Assembly (NCBI RefSeq): GCF_012275445.1
Contig: NZ_JAAZQK010000001.1
Location: forward strand, 648,594-712,593
Direction of reading: 5' to 3'
DNA from: Rhizobacter sp. SG703
Lineage (GTDB): Bacteria; Pseudomonadota; Gammaproteobacteria; Burkholderiales; Burkholderiaceae_C
Length of the DNA: 64,000 nt
Notes under the pieces: generated by a model
The model's database searches: none
What the model saw: the letters and a program-made list of their open reading frames with translations, nothing else
Told to the model about the DNA's origin: nothing
Translations under genes and position numbers: made by a program
Part shown: positions 49,464 through 58,206 of the stretch, one piece after another
How positions within the stretch are numbered: position 1 is the first letter of the stretch
Layout of the letters: the number at the start of each line of letters is the position of its first letter

Positions 49464-50609
49464 TCACCGGATCCGGCGCGCCTGCCAGCTGCCGGCACCG
49501 ACCGCCAGCCCCATCATCCAGAACAGCGACGCGGCCCCCAGTGCCGCACCGAAGGCGCCGAACAGCAGCGGCATCAGCGTGCTGGACCCGTTCAGCGCCA
49601 TCGACCGGAACGCGATGGCCTCGCCATGGCGCTCGTGCGGCGTGATGTGGTGCAGCGTCGACATCACCATCGGCTGCACCGCCCCGAGCGCCAGCCCCAG
49701 CAGCGACGCGCAGCAAGCCATCAGCCAGGCCGAGTGCACGAACGGATAGATGCCGAAGATCGCCGCGACCCACAGCATCGCACCGGTCAGCACCTGCGAT
49801 TCGCTCAGGCGGTGCGCGAGGACCGGGATCAGCAGCCGCACCGCCACCACCGACGTCGCGAACAGCCCGAGCACCAGCCCGATCGCACCGGCGCTCATGC
49901 CGCGCTCGTGCCCGAGGATCGGCACGACGAAGGAATGCACGTCCCAGCTGGCCGACAGCAGCCAGTTCACCAGCAGCAGCCGGCGCAAGGCCGGTGAGCG
50001 CAGCAGGTCCCACGAACTCTGGCGCGCCGCCGTGGCGGAGGCGCGCGGCACGTCGGCCTCGGCCGGCACGTAGCGGGCCGACACCAGCGCCGCCAGCGGC
50101 ATCAGCATCAGCACCGCGAACGCGACCCGGAAGCCCATCTGGTCGATCAGCAGCCCGGCGGTCACCGGTCCGACGACGTTCGACAAGGCCGGCGCCAGCC
50201 CGAGCCAGCTGAAGACGCGGATGCGTTCGGTCGCATCGGTGGCCATGCGGCCGGCGGTGCGCTGGATCGTGATCAGGCCGAAGTTCGAGCCGGCGCCGGT
50301 CAGGATGGCCGCCAGGCACATCGCGAGGTAGTGGCTGCTGAGCGCGGCGATGGTGCCGCCCGCGAGCGACAGCGCGACCCCCAGCCGCATCGGCACGTGG
50401 TAGCCCCGACGGTCCGCGAGCCGCCCGGCCGGCAGCGACAGCAGCACCGGCGCCGCAGCGAACAGCGCCATCAGCAGCCCGACCGTCCACTCCGCCTGCC
50501 CTTGCTTCAGCGCCTGCAGCGGCGCCGCCATCCGCACCCCCGCCATGCACGAATGCAAGCTGATCTGACCGAGGATCAACGCGAGCAGCGGGCGGGAGAA
50601 TTGCGCCAT
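49464..50609 (-). CDS. MFS transporter (12-helix, unknown substrate)
   Basis: 381 residues with about twelve hydrophobic segments and the MFS loop motif between helices 2 and 3 (LPAGRLADRRGYHVPMRLG). The second half begins near LRSPALRRLLLVNWLL. Substrate cannot be told; the size and motif suggest a drug or metabolite:proton antiporter of the DHA1 type. It is last in a chain of eight closely spaced minus-strand genes, 19 bp after rmuC. ATG at 50607-50609; the ribosome binding site is weak. Confidence 0.85.
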   Translation of the reverse strand: MAQFSRPLLALILGQISLHSCMAGVRMAAPLQALKQGQAEWTVGLLMALFAAAPVLLSLPAGRLADRRGYHVPMRLGVALSLAGGTIAALSSHYLAMCLAAILTGAGSNFGLITIQRTAGRMATDATERIRVFSWLGLAPALSNVVGPVTAGLLIDQMGFRVAFAVLMLMPLAALVSARYVPAEADVPRASATAARQSSWDLLRSPALRRLLLVNWLLSASWDVHSFVVPILGHERGMSAGAIGLVLGLFATSVVAVRLLIPVLAHRLSESQVLTGAMLWVAAIFGIYPFVHSAWLMACCASLLGLALGAVQPMVMSTLHHITPHERHGEAIAFRSMALNGSSTLMPLLFGAFGAALGAASLFWMMGLAVGAGSWQARRIR

Positions 50610-50628
50610 GTCGTGGTGTCAGGAAACC

Positions 50629-52038
50629 TCAGGCATCGCTTTCGGGAAGATCCGGGACGATGGCGTCGTCGTCGCGCGGCAGCGCCAGCGGCAGCAAGGC
50701 CTGCGCATGCGTCTCGGTGACCGCCTCGACCGACTTCAGCTTGCGCGCCATCACGTTGGCCCGCGTCTGCGCCTGGTCGATCGTGTTGCTGGCCTCGTCG
50801 AGCTTCTTCTTGGTCTTCGCGAGCACGTCGCCGAACTTCGCGAACTCGGTCTTCACCGCGCCCAGCACCTCCCACACCTCGACCGAGCGCTTCTCCAGCG
50901 CCAGCGTGCGGAAGCCCATCTGCAGGCTGTTCAGCGTGGCCAGCAGCGTGGTCGGCCCGGCCAGCATCACGTGGTGCTCGCGCTGCAGCGATTCGACCAG
51001 CCCCGGCCGGCGCAGCGCCTCGGCATACAGGCCTTCGGTCGGCACGAACAGGATCGCGAAATCGGTGGTGTGCGGCGGCGAGACGTACTTGTCGTGGATG
51101 GATCGAGCCTCGAGCCGCAGCCGCGTCTCGATGGCCTTCGCGGCCACCTCGACCGCCGCCGGATCGGCGCGGTCCTGCGCATCCAGCAAGCGTTCGTAGT
51201 CTTCGCGCGGGAACTTCGCGTCGACCGGCAGCCACAGCGGCACGCCGTCGACCCGCTGCCCCGGCAGCCGGATCGCGAACTCGACCCGCGCACCGCTGCC
51301 CGGCACCGTCTCGACGTTGACGGCGTACTGCTCCGGCGTGAACACCTGTTCCAGCAGGCCGGCCAGCTGCACCTCGCCGAAGATGCCGCGCGTCTTGACG
51401 TTGGTCAGCACGCGGTTCAGCGAGCCGACATCGCGCGCCAGGTTCTGCATCTCGCCGAGGCCCTTGTGCACCTGGTCGAGCCGGTCGGCGACCAGCTTGA
51501 AGCTTTCGCCCAGCCGCTGCTCGAGCGTGGCATGCAGCTTCTCGTCGACGGTGGCGCGCATCTGCTCGAGCTTCTTCTCGTTGTCGGCCTGGATCGCCGA
51601 CAGCTTTTGCTCGACCGCGCCGCGCATCTCGGTCAGGCGTTGGTCGTTGGACTGCGACAGCGAGCGCAGCTGATCGGCCAGCGTGTCGGCGAAGCGCTTC
51701 AGCGCATTGGCCTGCTGCTCGGCCAGCCGCGCCAGCGTGGCCTCTTGCGCCTGCTGCGTGGCGGCCAGCTGGGTGCGGAAGCTGTCGATCTGCTCGTTCT
51801 GCGTGCGCGCGACGTCGCCCTGTTGCGCGAGCAGCGTCTGCTGGAAGCTCGCGAGCGTCTGCCCCAGTTCCTGCCGCGTGCCCTGCGCGCTGCGGGCCAC
51901 TTCATCGCGCAACTCGCGTTCCAGGCGTTCGAGCCGGCCCAGGTGGTCGGTGCCCGCATCGGGCCGCCGCAGCGCGAGCCAGAGCGTCAGCAGCAGGACA
52001 AGAACGAGGAGTGCGAGCGATATCCAGTCGAGGAGCAT
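50629..52038 (-). CDS. rmuC: DNA recombination protein RmuC
   Basis: 469 residues. An N-terminal membrane anchor (about 3-22, WISLALLVLVLLLTLWLAL) is followed by a long coiled coil (about 30-190, Gln/Glu/Arg-rich) and the RmuC nuclease-like domain (about 200-420; KTRGIFGEVQLAGLLEQVF, VDAKFPREDYERLL, TTDFAILFVPTEGLYAEAL, GPTTLLATLNSLQMGF). RmuC limits inversions at short inverted repeats. ATG at 52036-52038 starts the anchor directly; the open frame extends upstream without a signal. It begins 22 bp after the ABC fusion gene. Confidence 0.95.
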   Translation of the reverse strand: MLLDWISLALLVLVLLLTLWLALRRPDAGTDHLGRLERLERELRDEVARSAQGTRQELGQTLASFQQTLLAQQGDVARTQNEQIDSFRTQLAATQQAQEATLARLAEQQANALKRFADTLADQLRSLSQSNDQRLTEMRGAVEQKLSAIQADNEKKLEQMRATVDEKLHATLEQRLGESFKLVADRLDQVHKGLGEMQNLARDVGSLNRVLTNVKTRGIFGEVQLAGLLEQVFTPEQYAVNVETVPGSGARVEFAIRLPGQRVDGVPLWLPVDAKFPREDYERLLDAQDRADPAAVEVAAKAIETRLRLEARSIHDKYVSPPHTTDFAILFVPTEGLYAEALRRPGLVESLQREHHVMLAGPTTLLATLNSLQMGFRTLALEKRSVEVWEVLGAVKTEFAKFGDVLAKTKKKLDEASNTIDQAQTRANVMARKLKSVEAVTETHAQALLPLALPRDDDAIVPDLPESDA

Positions 52039-52060
52039 TCGCGCATTCTCGCAGCAGCGG

Positions 52061-53554
52061 CTATGCCGAGCTGCGCAGTGGGGCAGGCAGCAGGCGCTTT
52101 TCGATCGCGTCGAAACCGTATTGCACCAGCAGCGCGAGCACCGCCGCCGGCAACGCGCCGGCCAGCATCGCCGCGGTGTCGTTGACCGCCAGGCCGGCGA
52201 CGATGCGCTCGCCATAGCCGCCGGCGCCGATGAAGGCCGCCACCGTCGCGGTGCCGACGTTGATCACCGCCGCGGTCTTGATGCCCGCCAGCAGCGTCGG
52301 CGCCGCCAGCGGCAGCTGCACATGGCGCAGCGCCTGCCGCGGCGTCAGGCCGAGCGACAGTGCAGCCTGCGCCAGCCCGGCCGACACGCCCTGCAGCCCG
52401 GCATGCGTGTTGCGCACGATCGGCAGCAAGGCGTAGAGGAACAGCGCGATCAGCGCCGGCAGCAGCCCGATGCTGCCGACCACCGCGATCAGGAAGGCCA
52501 GCAGCGCGAGCGACGGCACCGTCTGCAGCACCGACACCGCGCCCATCACCAGTCCGGCGCTGCGCGGCCAGCGCCAGGCCGCGACACCGAGCGGCACGCC
52601 GACCAGCACCGCGACCGCCAGCGAGCCGAACACCAGCAGCAGGTGCTGCCCGGTGAGCCGCGCGAAATCGGGGCCGAACAGCCGCTGCGCGAAGGTGATC
52701 GGCTTCGAGGCCGCCACCGCGCTGCTCGACAGGAACTGCCGCGCGACCTCGGCGAAGCTCTTGCCGTCGAGCTCGACCTGGGCGTTCAGCGAGATCATCG
52801 CCGCCTCGTCGATGCGGCCGGCCAGCGCCTGCAGCGGCGCCGGGTCGAGTGCGGCCCGCATCAGCAGCACCGCGTCGTATTTCGGGAAGAAGTTCAGGTC
52901 GTCCTTCAGCACGCGCAGCTTGTAGCGGCCGACCTTGGCATCGGTGCTGTAGATATCGATCAGGTCGACGCGATGCGCTGCGATCGCGTCGTAGGCCAGG
53001 CCGTGGTCCAGCCCGGCCGGCTTGTCGTAGGCGAGGCGGTACGCCGCCTTCAGCGCCGGCCAGCCGTCGGCACGCTCCAGGAACTCGTGCGACAGCCCCG
53101 GCCGCAGCGCCGCCGCCTGCGGCTTCAACAGGTCGGAGATGCGCTCGATGCCCAGTTGCTGCGCCTGCGATTCGAGCATCGCGATCGCATAGGTGTCGTT
53201 GAAGCCGAGCGGCACCGCGGCCTTCAGCCCGCGCGGTGCGAGCCACGTGTTCAGCTCGTCGAGCGACGGGTTGCCCTCGCGCTTCAGCAGCTCGCGCACG
53301 ATGGTGCCGGTGTACTCGGGGTAGACGTCGACCGCGCCGCTGGACAGCGCCTGCTCGAGGATGCCGGTGTTGCCCAGCCCCTGCTTGTGCGTGGCCGGGA
53401 TGCCGGCGCGCTCGTAGGTCTGGCGCACGATCTCGCCGAGCACGTACGACTCGGTGAAGCGCTTGGAGCCGACGGTGACGCTGTCGGCCGCGTGCACGGC
53501 AGCGCCGCAGGCCATCATCAGCAGGCCGACGGCTGCGGCGCGCAACGCCTTCAT
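52061..53554 (-). CDS. Fused substrate-binding protein and permease of an OpuC-type ABC importer
   Basis: 497 residues. A signal-like N-terminus (RAAAVGLLMMACGAAVHAA) leads into an OpuCC/ProX-type binding domain (about 24-285; VTVGSKRFTESYVLGEIVRQ, YPEYTGTIV, AYDAIAAHRVDLIDIYSTDA), followed by a permease of the ProW/OpuCB type (about 300-490; QTVPSLALLAFLIAVVGSIG, AALSLGLTPRQALRHVQLPL, the loop that meets the ATPase). Known ligands in the family are betaine, choline, carnitine and, for EgtU, ergothioneine. In most fused members the permease comes first; here the binding domain is first. No ATPase gene is near. The start overlaps the stop of the upstream dehydrogenase by 4 bp. Confidence 0.88.
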   Translation of the reverse strand: MKALRAAAVGLLMMACGAAVHAADSVTVGSKRFTESYVLGEIVRQTYERAGIPATHKQGLGNTGILEQALSSGAVDVYPEYTGTIVRELLKREGNPSLDELNTWLAPRGLKAAVPLGFNDTYAIAMLESQAQQLGIERISDLLKPQAAALRPGLSHEFLERADGWPALKAAYRLAYDKPAGLDHGLAYDAIAAHRVDLIDIYSTDAKVGRYKLRVLKDDLNFFPKYDAVLLMRAALDPAPLQALAGRIDEAAMISLNAQVELDGKSFAEVARQFLSSSAVAASKPITFAQRLFGPDFARLTGQHLLLVFGSLAVAVLVGVPLGVAAWRWPRSAGLVMGAVSVLQTVPSLALLAFLIAVVGSIGLLPALIALFLYALLPIVRNTHAGLQGVSAGLAQAALSLGLTPRQALRHVQLPLAAPTLLAGIKTAAVINVGTATVAAFIGAGGYGERIVAGLAVNDTAAMLAGALPAAVLALLVQYGFDAIEKRLLPAPLRSSA

Positions 53555-54543
53555 CCCTTCAGCGCCGCCGCGTTGATCGGGGTCGGCGGGTGGCCGGCTT
53601 GCGGCCCGAAGCCCAGCGCGGCGATCAGGTTGTCGGCCGCGAGGTTGGCCATCGCGCGCCGCGTCGCGATGGTGGCGCTCGCGATGTGCGGCGTCAGCAC
53701 GACGTTCGGCACCGCCAGCAGCGCCGGGTTCAACGCCGGCTCGCCTTCGAACACATCGAGCCCGGCCGCCGCGATGCGCCGCTCGGCCAGCGCCTGCGCG
53801 AGCGCCGCGTCGTCGACGACCCCGCCGCGCGCGATGTTGGTCAGCGTGGCCGTTCGCTTCATCTGCGCCAGCTCGGCCGCGCCGACCGCATGGTGCGAGG
53901 CCGGCGAGTACGGCACGACGATCACCAGGTGGTCCGCATCGCGCAGCAGCGCTTCTTTGGACACGTAGCTGGCGCGGCACTCGGCCTCGATGCCGGGCGC
54001 AAGCCGGGAGCGGTTGTGGTAGATCACCTTCATGCCGAAGCCGTGCGCGCCGCGCTTCGCGATGCCCTGGCCGATGCGGCCCATGCCGAGGATGCCGAGC
54101 GTCGCGCCGTGGACGTCGCTGCCGGCGAACATCTCGTAGGACCACTTCTTCCATTCGCCCCGGCGCAGGAAGTGCTCCGATTCGGCGATGCGCCGCGCGG
54201 TGGCCATCATCAGCGCGAAGCCGAAGTCGGCGGTGGTCTCGGTCAGCACGTCGGGCGTGTTGGTGCACAGCACGCCGCGCGCGCTGCAGGCGTCGACGTC
54301 GATGTTGTTGTAGCCGACCGCCATGTTGCACACCGCCTTCAGCTGCGGATTGGCGTCGAGCACCTCGGCGTCGAAGCGCTCGCTGCCGGTGGCGAACACG
54401 CCCTGCTTGCCGGCCAGGTGCTGGATCAGCTCGGCTTTCGTGAAGACGCGGTCGGCCGGGTTGTCCTCGACGTCGAAGTGCGCCCGCAGGCGGTCGACGA
54501 CATCGGGGAACACGGCACGCGAGACGAGTACGGCAGGCTTCAT
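53551..54543 (-). CDS. D-2-hydroxyacid dehydrogenase (glyoxylate/2-ketogluconate reductase type)
   Basis: 330 residues with a Rossmann NAD(P) site (GILGMGRIGQGIAKRG, about 150-165) and the catalytic set Arg (in TNIARGGVVDD), Glu (in LDVFEGEP) and His (in LTPHIASAT). Closest in pattern to GhrB/TkrA reductases of glyoxylate, hydroxypyruvate and 2-ketogluconate. ATG at 54541-54543 has AGAGGA upstream at 7 bases. Its stop overlaps the start of the ABC fusion gene; it follows the transporter gene by 29 bp. It belongs to the eight-gene minus-strand chain. Confidence 0.9.
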   Translation of the reverse strand: MKPAVLVSRAVFPDVVDRLRAHFDVEDNPADRVFTKAELIQHLAGKQGVFATGSERFDAEVLDANPQLKAVCNMAVGYNNIDVDACSARGVLCTNTPDVLTETTADFGFALMMATARRIAESEHFLRRGEWKKWSYEMFAGSDVHGATLGILGMGRIGQGIAKRGAHGFGMKVIYHNRSRLAPGIEAECRASYVSKEALLRDADHLVIVVPYSPASHHAVGAAELAQMKRTATLTNIARGGVVDDAALAQALAERRIAAAGLDVFEGEPALNPALLAVPNVVLTPHIASATIATRRAMANLAADNLIAALGFGPQAGHPPTPINAAALKG

Positions 54544-54572
54544 GTCAGATCCTCTTCAACGGGAAACCAAGG

Positions 54573-55904
54573 TCAGAACCAGATCAGCGTCATCAGCACG
54601 AACAGCGGCAGCAGCACGGCCATCGACCAGCCCATGTAGCCGAAGAAGCCGGGCATCCGGATGCCGCGGCTTTCGGCCACCGCCTTGACCATCAAGTTGG
54701 GCGCGTTGCCGATGTACGAGTTGGCTCCCATGAACACCGAGCCGGCGGAGATCGCCACCAGCGTGGCCGCATGCTGCGTCATCAACTGCTGCGCATCGCC
54801 GCCCGCGGCATTGAAGAACACCAGGTAGGTCGGCGCATTGTCCAGAAACGACGACAGCACGCCCGAAGCCCAGAAATACATCCCCGGCAGCGGCGCGCCA
54901 TCCGGCCCGGTGACGGCCGAGACGATCGCCCCGAACGGCCCGTGCACGCCGGCCCGCAGCATCGCGATGACCGGGATGATGGTCAGGAAGATGCCGGCGA
55001 ACAGCTTCGCGACCTCGACGATCGGCCCGAAGCTGAACTGGTTCTGCGCATGCGCCGACGGCGGCGTCGCGAACCACGACACGGCGGCGATCGCGAGCAG
55101 CCCGAGGTCGCGCAGCAGGCCTTGCCAGGTGAGTTCGGCACCGGCGACCGTGAACGCGACGCCGCCCTGCCAGACACCGCTCATCAGGATCAGCCCGGCC
55201 ACGCCGGCCAGCAGCGGCAGGTTGATCGCGCCGTCGACGCCGAATCCACCGGGATCGCGGGTGTCGGGGGTCGGGTCGACGCGGCGCGGTACCTCGCGGC
55301 TGCAGTACCAGCGGTCGAGCAGCCAGAAGATGCCGAGCAGCGAGCCGACCATGAACAGCGTGTGCGGCAGCAGGTGCACCAGCGTCCAGCTGAACGCGAC
55401 GCCCTGCAGGAAGCCGAGGAACAGCGGCGGGTCGCCCAGCGGCGTCAGCGCGCCGGCCGCATTCGACACGATGAAGATGAAGAACACCACGATGTGCGCG
55501 GTGTGGCGGCGCTGGTCGTTGGCGCGGATCAGCGGGCGGATCATCAGCATCGACGCGCCGGTGGTGCCCATCACGCTGGCAAGCACCGCGCCGATCGCCA
55601 TCAGCGCGACGTTCATGCCCGGGCCGCCGTGCAGGTTGCCGCGCACGAAGATGCCGCCGGCGACGATGAACAGCGTGGCCAGCAGCACGATGAACGGGAT
55701 GTACTCGCCGACCGCGGCATGCACCAGGCCGTGCCATGCAGCGTCGACCCCCGACAGCGCCGCCTGCGGCAGCACATAGGCCAGCGCCCAGGCGGCCACC
55801 ACCTTGCCATAGTGCCGGTGCCAGAAGCCCGGCACCGCCAGCGGCATCAGCGCGATCGACAGCAGCAGGCCCGCGAACGGAAGGCCCCACAACGGCCCGG
55901 GCAT
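54573..55904 (-). CDS. Ion transporter-superfamily membrane protein (CitMHS/sodium:proton antiporter-like)
   Basis: 443 residues with about eleven hydrophobic segments. Signatures include GTTGASMLMIRPLIRAN, NAAGALTPLGDPPLFLGFL and, in the second half, SSFLDNAPTYLVFFNAAGG and GANSYIGNAPNLMVKA, the paired re-entrant loops (TPLGDPP and IGNAPN) seen in the ion transporter superfamily. Databases usually call such proteins sodium:proton antiporter or putative citrate transporter; the substrate is not established. ATG at 55902-55904 overlaps the nitroreductase stop (TGATG). Confidence 0.82.
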   Translation of the reverse strand: MPGPLWGLPFAGLLLSIALMPLAVPGFWHRHYGKVVAAWALAYVLPQAALSGVDAAWHGLVHAAVGEYIPFIVLLATLFIVAGGIFVRGNLHGGPGMNVALMAIGAVLASVMGTTGASMLMIRPLIRANDQRRHTAHIVVFFIFIVSNAAGALTPLGDPPLFLGFLQGVAFSWTLVHLLPHTLFMVGSLLGIFWLLDRWYCSREVPRRVDPTPDTRDPGGFGVDGAINLPLLAGVAGLILMSGVWQGGVAFTVAGAELTWQGLLRDLGLLAIAAVSWFATPPSAHAQNQFSFGPIVEVAKLFAGIFLTIIPVIAMLRAGVHGPFGAIVSAVTGPDGAPLPGMYFWASGVLSSFLDNAPTYLVFFNAAGGDAQQLMTQHAATLVAISAGSVFMGANSYIGNAPNLMVKAVAESRGIRMPGFFGYMGWSMAVLLPLFVLMTLIWF

Positions 55905-56620
55905 CAGCCGAGGAACCGGGTGAAGCCGGCCACCGGCTCGCGCTCGGTCACCAGCGTGTTCTCGACCGCGGCCGGGTCGGCGAAACCGAGCGACATGCCG
56001 CAGACCAGCATCTCGTCGTCGGCCGCGCCGAGCCGCGGCAGGATGATGCGGTGGAACTGCGTGAACGCCGCCTGCGGGCAGGTGTCGAGGCCGCGGGCGC
56101 GCGCGGCCACCATGATGTTCTGCAGGAACATGCCGTAGTCCAGCCAGCTGCCCTGCTGCATCACGCGGTCGATCGTGAACATCAGGCCGACCGGCGCATC
56201 GAAGAACACGTAGTTGCGGCCGTGCTGCGCATGCATGCGCGGCTTGTCGCCCTTGGCGATGCCGAGCAGCCCGTACAGGTCCCAGCCGACCTTGCGACGC
56301 CGGTCGATGTAGGGCGGACGCCATTCGACCGGGTAGTAGGCGTATTCCTCGCGGTGCCGCGCGGCCTCGGCCGGGTCGTCGTAGACGGCGGTGATGTCGC
56401 GCGCCAGCGCCTGCAGCGGCTCGCCGGTCAGCACGTAGACCTTCCACGGCTGCGTGTTGGTGCCGGACGGCGCGCGCGACGCGACGCGCAGGATGTCCTC
56501 GATCGTCTCGCGCGGGACCGGCGTCGGCAGGAAGGCGCGCAGCGAGCGGCGCGAGGTGATGGCCGCGTCGACGGCGGCGGTCTGCTCCGGGGTTGGCAGG
56601 GGCGGCAAGGGAGAGGTCAC
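55904..56620 (-). CDS. Nitroreductase-family FMN oxidoreductase
   Basis: 238 residues of the nitroreductase fold: SRRSLRAFLPTPVPRETIED and RAPSGTNTQPWKVYVLTG carry the FMN-phosphate Arg/Ser contacts, QNIMVAARARGLDTCPQAAF is the helix covering the flavin, and the end reads GFADP. Such enzymes reduce nitro compounds or quinones with NAD(P)H; BluB, a relative, makes a B12 precursor, but the features here fit general nitroreductases. The start is GTG at 56618-56620, with GAAGGA 8 bases upstream, overlapping the stop of the thioesterase gene (GTGA). Confidence 0.9.
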   Translation of the reverse strand: MTSPLPPLPTPEQTAAVDAAITSRRSLRAFLPTPVPRETIEDILRVASRAPSGTNTQPWKVYVLTGEPLQALARDITAVYDDPAEAARHREEYAYYPVEWRPPYIDRRRKVGWDLYGLLGIAKGDKPRMHAQHGRNYVFFDAPVGLMFTIDRVMQQGSWLDYGMFLQNIMVAARARGLDTCPQAAFTQFHRIILPRLGAADDEMLVCGMSLGFADPAAVENTLVTEREPVAGFTRFLG

Positions 56621-57078
56621 GAACGCAATCCTTCGAGGGCCTGGATGAGGACAGCCGGCAACGCGGCCGGGCGGCGCGTCGCGCGGTCGACGTAGACGTG
56701 CACGAAATGGCCGCGCGCCGCACACAGCGGCTCGCCGGCGGCGAACAGCCCGATCTCGTAGCGCACGCTGGAGCTGCCGACCTGCGCGACCCGCAGCCCG
56801 GCGTCGACCATCTGCGGGAATGCGATCGGCGCGAAGTAGTTGCAGTGGGTCTCGACCACCAGGCCGATCACCGCGCCGGCGTGGAGGTCGAGCGCGCCGG
56901 CCTCGATCAGGTAGCGGTTCACCGCGGTGTCGAACAGGCTGTAGTAGACGACGTTGTTGACGTGGCCGTAGGCGTCGTTGTCCATCCAGCGGGTCGACAG
57001 GCTCGCGAAGTGCCGGTAGGCGCCGCGCGGTTCGGGCTGGGCGCGGACGGGGGGCGAGGGTGCGGAGGACTGCGTCAT
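56617..57078 (-). CDS. Acyl-CoA thioesterase (4-hydroxybenzoyl-CoA thioesterase family)
   Basis: 153 residues with the hot-dog fold pattern: TRWMDNDAYGHVNNVVYYSLFDTA, where the Asp in DNDAYGHVNN is the usual catalytic residue, and HCNYFAPIAFPQMVDAGLRV. It probably hydrolyses acyl-CoA esters. ATG at 57076-57078 overlaps the deacetylase stop (ATGA); an in-frame ATG six codons upstream is less likely. Part of the eight-gene minus-strand chain. Confidence 0.9.
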   Translation of the reverse strand: MTQSSAPSPPVRAQPEPRGAYRHFASLSTRWMDNDAYGHVNNVVYYSLFDTAVNRYLIEAGALDLHAGAVIGLVVETHCNYFAPIAFPQMVDAGLRVAQVGSSSVRYEIGLFAAGEPLCAARGHFVHVYVDRATRRPAALPAVLIQALEGLRS

Positions 57079-58010
57079 GGCGTTGCATTGTTCCATTGCT
57101 GGCGGCTGGCCAGCGCTTCGCGCAGCGTCGCGAGCTGCACCGCGACGGTGTCGGCGATCTGGTGGCCGTAGCCGCCGGCCATGCTGATCGCGACCGGAAT
57201 GCGGCGCGCGCGGGCAGCGCTGAAGACGCGGCGGTCGCGCTCGGCCAGCCCGGCGGCGGTGAGCTTCAGCCGGCCGAGCCGGTCGCCCTCGTGCGGGTCG
57301 GCGCCGGCGAGGTAGAAGACCAGGCCCGGCGCACCGTGGGCATGGCGCCGCCACAGCTCGCCGAGTGCGGTGTCGAGCGCGGCCAGGTACTCGGCATCGC
57401 GGCAGCCGTCGGGCAAGGCCACGTCGAGGTCGCTCGACTCCTTGCGGAACGGGAAGTTGCGCTCGCCGTGCAACGACAGCGTGAACACCGTCGGGTCGTC
57501 GCGGAAGATCGCCGCGGTGCCGTTTCCCTGGTGCACGTCGAGGTCGATCACCGCGATGCGCAGCAGCGCGCGGTGGTGCCGGTGCCATTCGGCCTGCATC
57601 AGCCGTGCGGCCACCGCGACATCGTTGAAGACGCAGTAGCCGCCGCCCTTGTCGGCATAGGCATGGTGCGTGCCGCCGGCCAGGTTCGCGGCGACGCCGT
57701 CGGCCAGCGCGGCACGCGCCGCGGCGATCGTCGCGCCGACCGAGCGGCGCGAACGCTCGACCATGCGCGGCGTCCACGGGAAGCCGATCTCGCGCTGCTC
57801 GGCCGCGCTCAGCAGGCCTTCGGTCACCGAGCTCACGTAGTCCGGCGTGTGGGCCAGCGCGAGTTCACCGTCGGTAGCGGCCGGCGCTTCCCGCAGCCGC
57901 ATCCCCGCTTCCGACTCGGCCGCCTCGCGCAGCAGGCGGTACTTCTGCATCGGAAACCGGTGCCCGTCGGGCAGCGGCAGCACGAAGTGGTCGGAATGAA
58001 AGGCTTGCAT
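57075..58010 (-). CDS. Histone deacetylase-family amidohydrolase
   Basis: About 311 residues of the arginase/deacetylase fold. Visible are the paired histidines in GGTHHAYADKGGGYCVFND, the zinc ligands in DLDVHQGNGTA and ADPHEGDRLG, and MAGGYG for the oxyanion region. Bacterial members deacetylate acetylpolyamines or acetyl-lysine proteins, including acetoin-utilisation AcuC types; substrate open. ATG at 58008-58010 (MQAFHSDHF) matches family starts; another ATG lies four codons upstream. It is the first gene of the eight-gene chain and is divergent from phaP. Confidence 0.88.
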   Translation of the reverse strand: MQAFHSDHFVLPLPDGHRFPMQKYRLLREAAESEAGMRLREAPAATDGELALAHTPDYVSSVTEGLLSAAEQREIGFPWTPRMVERSRRSVGATIAAARAALADGVAANLAGGTHHAYADKGGGYCVFNDVAVAARLMQAEWHRHHRALLRIAVIDLDVHQGNGTAAIFRDDPTVFTLSLHGERNFPFRKESSDLDVALPDGCRDAEYLAALDTALGELWRRHAHGAPGLVFYLAGADPHEGDRLGRLKLTAAGLAERDRRVFSAARARRIPVAISMAGGYGHQIADTVAVQLATLREALASRQQWNNATP

Positions 58011-58082
58011 CGTGGCGCGCATCGCCGGCGCATTGTGCCGATCGATGCCGCAAAGCGCCGGAATGGGTTGGCGACTCTAGAT

Positions 58083-58098
58083 TGCTGCATTGCAGCAA
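58083..58098. promoter_or_regulatory. TGC-rich palindrome, likely PhaR operator (upstream site)
   Basis: TGCTGCATTGCAGCAA lies just upstream of the phaP -35 box. TGC/GCA-rich palindromes of this kind are the sites bound by the PHA-responsive repressor PhaR in phasin promoters of related bacteria. PhaR itself is not in the window. Confidence 0.65.
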
Positions 58099-58105
58099 AA
58101 ACAGC

Positions 58106-58133
58106 TTGAAATATGCCGATCGCCTCGTATACT
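58106..58133 (+). promoter_or_regulatory. Sigma-70-type promoter of phaP
   Basis: TTGAAA at 58106-58111 and TATACT at 58128-58133 with a 16-base spacer; both boxes differ from consensus at one or two positions. Transcription should start near 58140, giving a leader of about 67 bases. Confidence 0.75.
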
Positions 58134-58141
58134 TTCGATCA

Positions 58142-58157
58142 TGGTGCAGTGCAACAA
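58142..58157. promoter_or_regulatory. TGC-rich site at the phaP transcription start, likely second PhaR site
   Basis: TGGTGCAGTGCAACAA repeats the pattern of the upstream palindrome and would cover the start of transcription, a good position for repression. Confidence 0.6.
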
Positions 58158-58206
58158 AGTCACTGTGTCAGGCGCAGTCCCCTTTTCTATCCTCTGGAGA
58201 TTCCAC

